A program made the position numbers and the translations under genes. A stretch of 64,000 bases of DNA from NCBI RefSeq assembly GCF_914484835.1, contig NZ_CAJZAR010000037.1, positions 62,001-126,000 on the forward strand, given 5' to 3'. Numbering within the stretch: position 1 is the first letter of the stretch; each line of letters starts with the position of its first letter. This DNA is from Paraburkholderia tropica (GTDB lineage: Bacteria; Pseudomonadota; Gammaproteobacteria; Burkholderiales; Burkholderiaceae). Under the pieces are notes generated by a model. That model saw only the letters and a program-made list of their open reading frames with translations, was not told the DNA's origin and did no database searches. Positions 60,898 to 64,000 of this stretch are shown piece by piece.

Positions 60898-61230
60898 GAA
60901 CGTCTCCTTGTCTCTTTGATTCGTCTGATGGAAATCCGTCCTCGCCTGCCGATCAGGATACAGCCTGCGGGAGCGGATTCCTCGACGCCTATTTCGTTCA
61001 CAATGTAAACGCGGCGTTCATTTATAGTACATCAAGGCCAAGTACTTTGCGCTACATCAATATCCAGGGATGTCCCTCATGGCAGGCGAATTCGTTCGCG
61101 CAATTCATTACGATCCGGATACCTAACTATTTCCGTTATTCACGCACGATCGTCACAATGACGACATCGTGCGGAGAAGTGAATGGCCGCGCCGTACGCG
61201 GCGCGAGCAGGAATATGTGCTGTGCTGGAG
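60898..61230. other. Intergenic region upstream of the MFS/aldolase/IclR run
   Basis: About 330 nt without a supported gene. GTTCACAATGTAAAC (60996-61010) is a near-palindrome about 100 nt upstream of the MFS start and could be an operator; it differs from the IclR-gene palindrome apart from the GTTCA core. Nothing else is evident. Confidence 0.45.
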
Positions 61231-62184
61231 CTACTTCAGCAATTCGCGCGCGGAAAGCCATATGCCGGCAATCGCCAGCACCATGCCCGCGGCCTGCGTT
61301 ATCGGCGGCATGGTCTGCTTCCACATGCACGTGTAGACGATGCCGAACACCGTCTCGAGCACGATGAGTTGACCCACGAGACTCATCGGCAGCACATGCG
61401 AGGCGCGGTTGAAAAGCACCGCCCCAAACCAGGACGCACCCAGGCCCAGCGCGGCGGAAGTCAGCATGAAAAGCACGCCGCTCTGACCATGGAAGATCGA
61501 TGCGCTCGACGCCAGTCCGTGCCCGCTCAGCGAAGCCACGCAGGCGATCACGACGCCGAGCGCGAACGTCGCCGCGCCGACCGCGCATGACCATTGCGCG
61601 CCGCTGATCGACGGATGCGCGCGCAGAAATCGCGCATTCGACAAGGCGTACCACGTCCACGTCACGACGGTCACGACGACCGCACCAACGCCTGGCCAGG
61701 ACAGCCGCGCTTCATGATCGAGGATGCCGCTTTGCACGACGAGCACGACGCCCAGGCCGATCGCCAGCATCAGGAACGGCACCAGCAGTTTGCGCCACGC
61801 GCTCGCCGTCAACGCACCGCTTCCCGCGACCGAAATACAGATCGGGATCAGTCCGGTGATCGGCACCACGACTTCCGCGCCGGTGTCCTGAACGCCGAAG
61901 CTGACGAGCAGCGAAAACAGGATATTGCCGACGAATCCATAGAGCGCGGCGCGCATCCAGTGGCCGGAGCGCAGGCGCATGTTGCGATAACGCGTGAGCA
62001 GCGCGGCGATCGAGACCAGCCCGTAGAAAAAGAAGCGGCCAACGGTAATCTCGACCGGCGAACAGGCGTCCAGCCACAGCGGCGCGACGAACGACAACGC
62101 CCAGAGCGCGGTCGCGAGGATCATGCAGATCAGCGCGCCGTTGAACGACAGGGAACGGGATTGCGGCAAATCGGTTGCGTCCAT
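61231..62184 (-). CDS. EamA/DMT-superfamily transporter
   Basis: A 317-residue protein with about ten hydrophobic segments in two homologous halves: MILATALWALSFVAPLWLD at the start of the first, and WPGVGAVVVTVVTWTWYALSNARFL of the second. ATG 62184 is taken rather than the ORF extension. EamA proteins export amino acids or other metabolites. It is 159 nt downstream of ribH on the same strand; a role in flavin transport is conceivable but unsupported. Confidence 0.85.
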   Translation of the reverse strand: MDATDLPQSRSLSFNGALICMILATALWALSFVAPLWLDACSPVEITVGRFFFYGLVSIAALLTRYRNMRLRSGHWMRAALYGFVGNILFSLLVSFGVQDTGAEVVVPITGLIPICISVAGSGALTASAWRKLLVPFLMLAIGLGVVLVVQSGILDHEARLSWPGVGAVVVTVVTWTWYALSNARFLRAHPSISGAQWSCAVGAATFALGVVIACVASLSGHGLASSASIFHGQSGVLFMLTSAALGLGASWFGAVLFNRASHVLPMSLVGQLIVLETVFGIVYTCMWKQTMPPITQAAGMVLAIAGIWLSARELLK

Positions 62185-62343
62185 GTCATTGCCTGGAAAA
62201 AGTGTGCGACCTGGCGCGCGCGGGCCGGGAATATCAGCGCGAGCGCGATGAATGTCTGTCGGGAGCCAGCCGTCGTGGCGCGATAACGGCACGATAGCGG
62301 CCCGATTGCAACCTGATAGCAGCCGGTTGGCTCCCCGCCCGTT

Positions 62344-62850
62344 TCAGGCGACGGCTGCGGGCAGCGCGGCCAGCCTCGCGACGGTCTGCGCGCACGCATG
62401 CGCGACCTCCGCGCCCTTGACGAGAAAGTGCTCGCGAAAGAAGTCCACGTGCTCGTCGCCGCCATGAAAGTGATGCGGCGTGAGCACGGCGGAAAACACC
62501 GGCGTCCCGGTTTCCAGTTGAACGTGCATCAGCCCGTCGATTACCGCGCGCGCGACGAAATCGTGTCGATAAATCCCACCATCGACGACGAGACCGGCAG
62601 CGACGATACCCGCATAGCGGCCGCTGCCCGCGAGGCGCTTCGCGTGCAAAGGCAATTCATAGGCGCCGGGCACTTCATGGAAGTCGATATCGCCGGCGGC
62701 ATAACCGTGCGTCTGGATCGCCTGCAGAAACGCCGTCCGGCATTGATCGACGATGTCGCGGTGCCAGCAGGCCTGCACGAAAGCTAGGCGCGGGCGCGAA
62801 CCGGCGGGTTGAGCGATGGCGTGGGCTTCGTGTTGGGTGGTCGTGTTCAT
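62344..62850 (-). CDS. ribH2: Type II lumazine synthase
   Basis: A 168-residue 6,7-dimethyl-8-ribityllumazine synthase, which condenses 5-amino-6-ribitylaminouracil with dihydroxybutanone phosphate in riboflavin synthesis. RLAFVQACWHRDIVDQCRTAF, FHEVPGAYELPLHAKRL, GLVVDGGIYRHDFVARAVIDGLM and FSAVLTPHHFH match the RibH2 (Brucella-type, decameric) branch rather than housekeeping RibH. ATG 62850 has AGGAGA 5-6 nt upstream. No other rib gene or FMN riboswitch is adjacent. Confidence 0.92.
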   Translation of the reverse strand: MNTTTQHEAHAIAQPAGSRPRLAFVQACWHRDIVDQCRTAFLQAIQTHGYAAGDIDFHEVPGAYELPLHAKRLAGSGRYAGIVAAGLVVDGGIYRHDFVARAVIDGLMHVQLETGTPVFSAVLTPHHFHGGDEHVDFFREHFLVKGAEVAHACAQTVARLAALPAAVA

Positions 62851-62875
62851 CGACTGTCTCCTGGAGTGACTCGAT

Positions 62876-62908
62876 ACGTCGGCGGCTAAACAGGTTGGCC
62901 GCCGACGT
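62876..62908. terminator. Perfect 11-bp hairpin between aldehyde dehydrogenase and ribH2
   Basis: ACGTCGGCGGC (62876-62886) pairs with GCCGCCGACGT (62898-62908), loop of 11. It lies 52 nt after the aldehyde dehydrogenase stop and 25 nt before ribH2 on the minus strand. No T run follows, so termination is likely but not certain. Confidence 0.55.
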
Positions 62909-62960
62909 CGAATTGATTCGTTATACGTATGAATGATTCAGAGCCGCAATGCGTGCGTAT

Positions 62961-64000
62961 TTAACGCACTGCCGGTTGCCACCGGCCATCGACACGGCGC
63001 GTGATGCCGCACGGATTGCCGTCGCGCAGCGCCAGCGGAAGCTGTGCGTCGGGGAAGGTCTGATACGCAACGGGCCGCATGAAACGGCTGATCGCGGCGG
63101 TTCCCACCGAGGTCGTTGAAGGCGCGGTCGTGGCCGGATACGGACCGCCGTGATGCTGCGCATACGACACCGTCACGCCCGTGGGCCAGCCATTCCACAG
63201 CACGCGACCGCCCTTTTCGCTCACCACGCTCAGCAGCTTCGCGACGTCTTCGTCGGACTCAGCCTGCAAGGTGCAGGTGAGCTGGCCTTCGAGCCGTTGC
63301 GCGAGTTCGGCAAGCTCGGATTCGTCGCGGTATTGCACGATCACCGTCGCGGGACCGAACATTTCTTCCTTGAGCACGGCTCCCTGCGCGCGAACGTCGG
63401 CGGATGCCGCGATCAGCACGGTCGGGCTGGGCGCGCGTGCGCCATCGCCTTCGATCAGCACGCGCACGCCGGGCAGCGCGCCCACGGCCTTCACGGCGGC
63501 ATCGAAACCTTCGCGCAGGCGCGGCGTGAGCAGCGGCGCGGCCTGCTTCGACGTGAACACGGCCTGCAATGCCTGCGCGACTTCAGCGGCATCGCATTCG
63601 GGAATGAACAGCAAACCTGGCTTCGTGCAGAACTGGCCCATGCCCATCGTCGCCGCGTTCGCGTAGCCCGCGAGAATCTCGTCGCGGCGCGCGGTCCACG
63701 CCGCCTTCGTCACGAACACAGGATTCATGCTGCCGAGTTCGCCGAAGAACGGAATCGGCTCGGGGCGTCGGCTCGCGCGATCGAACAGCGCGCGACCGCC
63801 TGCGATCGAACCCGTGAAGCCGATGGCCTTGACGAGCGGATGATCAACGAGCGCTTCAGCGGCAGCGTGCCCGCTTATCGTCGCGAACAGACCCGCCGGT
63901 GCGCCCGCTTCGCGCAGCGCCGCGACGACAATTTCGCCCGTGCGCAATGCCAGCGTGCGATGGCCGTCGTGAATCTTGTGCACGACGGCGCAGCCCGCCG
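62961..64000 (-). CDS. 2-Oxoglutarate-semialdehyde dehydrogenase-like, partial (C-terminal part)
   Basis: The gene runs off the right edge; about 345 C-terminal residues are visible, with the frame open to position 64000. It is an aldehyde dehydrogenase of the NADP-dependent 2,5-dioxopentanoate (KGSADH) type. The catalytic Cys is in MGMGQFCTKPG and the general-base Glu in PFFGELGSMNPV; KAIGFTGSIAGGRALFDRA precedes them and EEMFGPATVIVQY follows. The C-terminal block GWPTGVTVSYAQHHGGPYPAT is specific to this branch. These enzymes end pentose, glucarate and hydroxyproline oxidation pathways at 2-oxoglutarate. Confidence 0.9.
   Translation of the reverse strand, partial: AGCAVVHKIHDGHRTLALRTGEIVVAALREAGAPAGLFATISGHAAAEALVDHPLVKAIGFTGSIAGGRALFDRASRRPEPIPFFGELGSMNPVFVTKAAWTARRDEILAGYANAATMGMGQFCTKPGLLFIPECDAAEVAQALQAVFTSKQAAPLLTPRLREGFDAAVKAVGALPGVRVLIEGDGARAPSPTVLIAASADVRAQGAVLKEEMFGPATVIVQYRDESELAELAQRLEGQLTCTLQAESDEDVAKLLSVVSEKGGRVLWNGWPTGVTVSYAQHHGGPYPATTAPSTTSVGTAAISRFMRPVAYQTFPDAQLPLALRDGNPCGITRRVDGRWQPAVR

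Noticed and set aside
62851..62960. FMN riboswitch upstream of ribH2
   Set aside because: The region is short and holds only a simple hairpin; the conserved RFN core sequences are absent.

Overview
The window looks like accessory (chromosome 2 or megaplasmid type) DNA of a Burkholderiaceae bacterium, most likely Paraburkholderia, Caballeronia or Burkholderia. The evidence is the high GC with long antisense shadow ORFs, five copies of the Burkholderia-type OmpC-like porin (mature N-terminus QSS followed by a strand such as VTLYG), many MFS carriers, LysR/GntR/IclR regulators, and no core informational genes. Everything is read from sequence alone; family names come from motif recognition, not from a search.

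Layout. 1-2272: end of an unknown gene, then an overlapping trio (MGDG-synthase-type glycosyltransferase, small membrane protein, dual-specificity phosphatase). 2402-3979: a DHA2 drug exporter. 4572-6275: an AT-richer foreign patch encoding an orphan type VI secretion module, namely a PAAR tip protein with a C-terminal adaptor, an M35 (Asp-zincin) metallopeptidase toxin interrupted by a one-base frameshift in a T run, and an exported OmpA-like protein that may be the immunity protein. 6477-10535: a D-amino-acid dehydrogenase, binding protein, ornithine-cyclodeaminase-family enzyme and YheO-type regulator resembling the Pseudomonas dauBAR locus. 10698-13724: glutaminase, YjdM, and an MFS/ArsR pair around a palindrome. 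13731-18610: LysR, MHS transporter, M20 amidohydrolase, porin. 18791-20360: a tandem glycine riboswitch ahead of a DadA-type dehydrogenase. 20407-24738: aconitase, a GntR with two winged helices, and a solute-binding-like protein without signal peptide. 24815-28750: exported lactonase, ACS-family carrier, porin.

30752-50100 is the most coherent part and reads as a route for plant flavonoid glycosides. A GH78 alpha-L-rhamnosidase, a Tat-exported GH1 beta-glucosidase and a porin would strip and admit the compound. A second set of genes (GlcG-like, ACMSD-like amidohydrolase, extradiol dioxygenase, FAH-family hydrolase, FAD monooxygenase, AAHS carrier, NodD-like LysR) has the content and, as I recall it, the A-B-C-D-E order of the Herbaspirillum seropedicae fde (flavanone degradation) operon. 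A 25-bp motif occurs three times around the rhamnosidase, and a TATACAAAA-type operator is shared by the fde-like operon, its divergent GntR gene and the next porin.

50579-64000: a hypothetical membrane protein; a porin/DctA/4,5-dihydroxyphthalate-decarboxylase-like/amidohydrolase operon opposite a LysR protein carrying two HTH domains; an MFS/HpcH-HpaI aldolase/IclR operon with a perfect operator-like palindrome; a DMT exporter; a type II lumazine synthase (RibH2); and the 3' part of a 2-oxoglutarate-semialdehyde dehydrogenase that runs off the window. I saw no tRNA, rRNA, insertion sequence, CRISPR array or replication origin.
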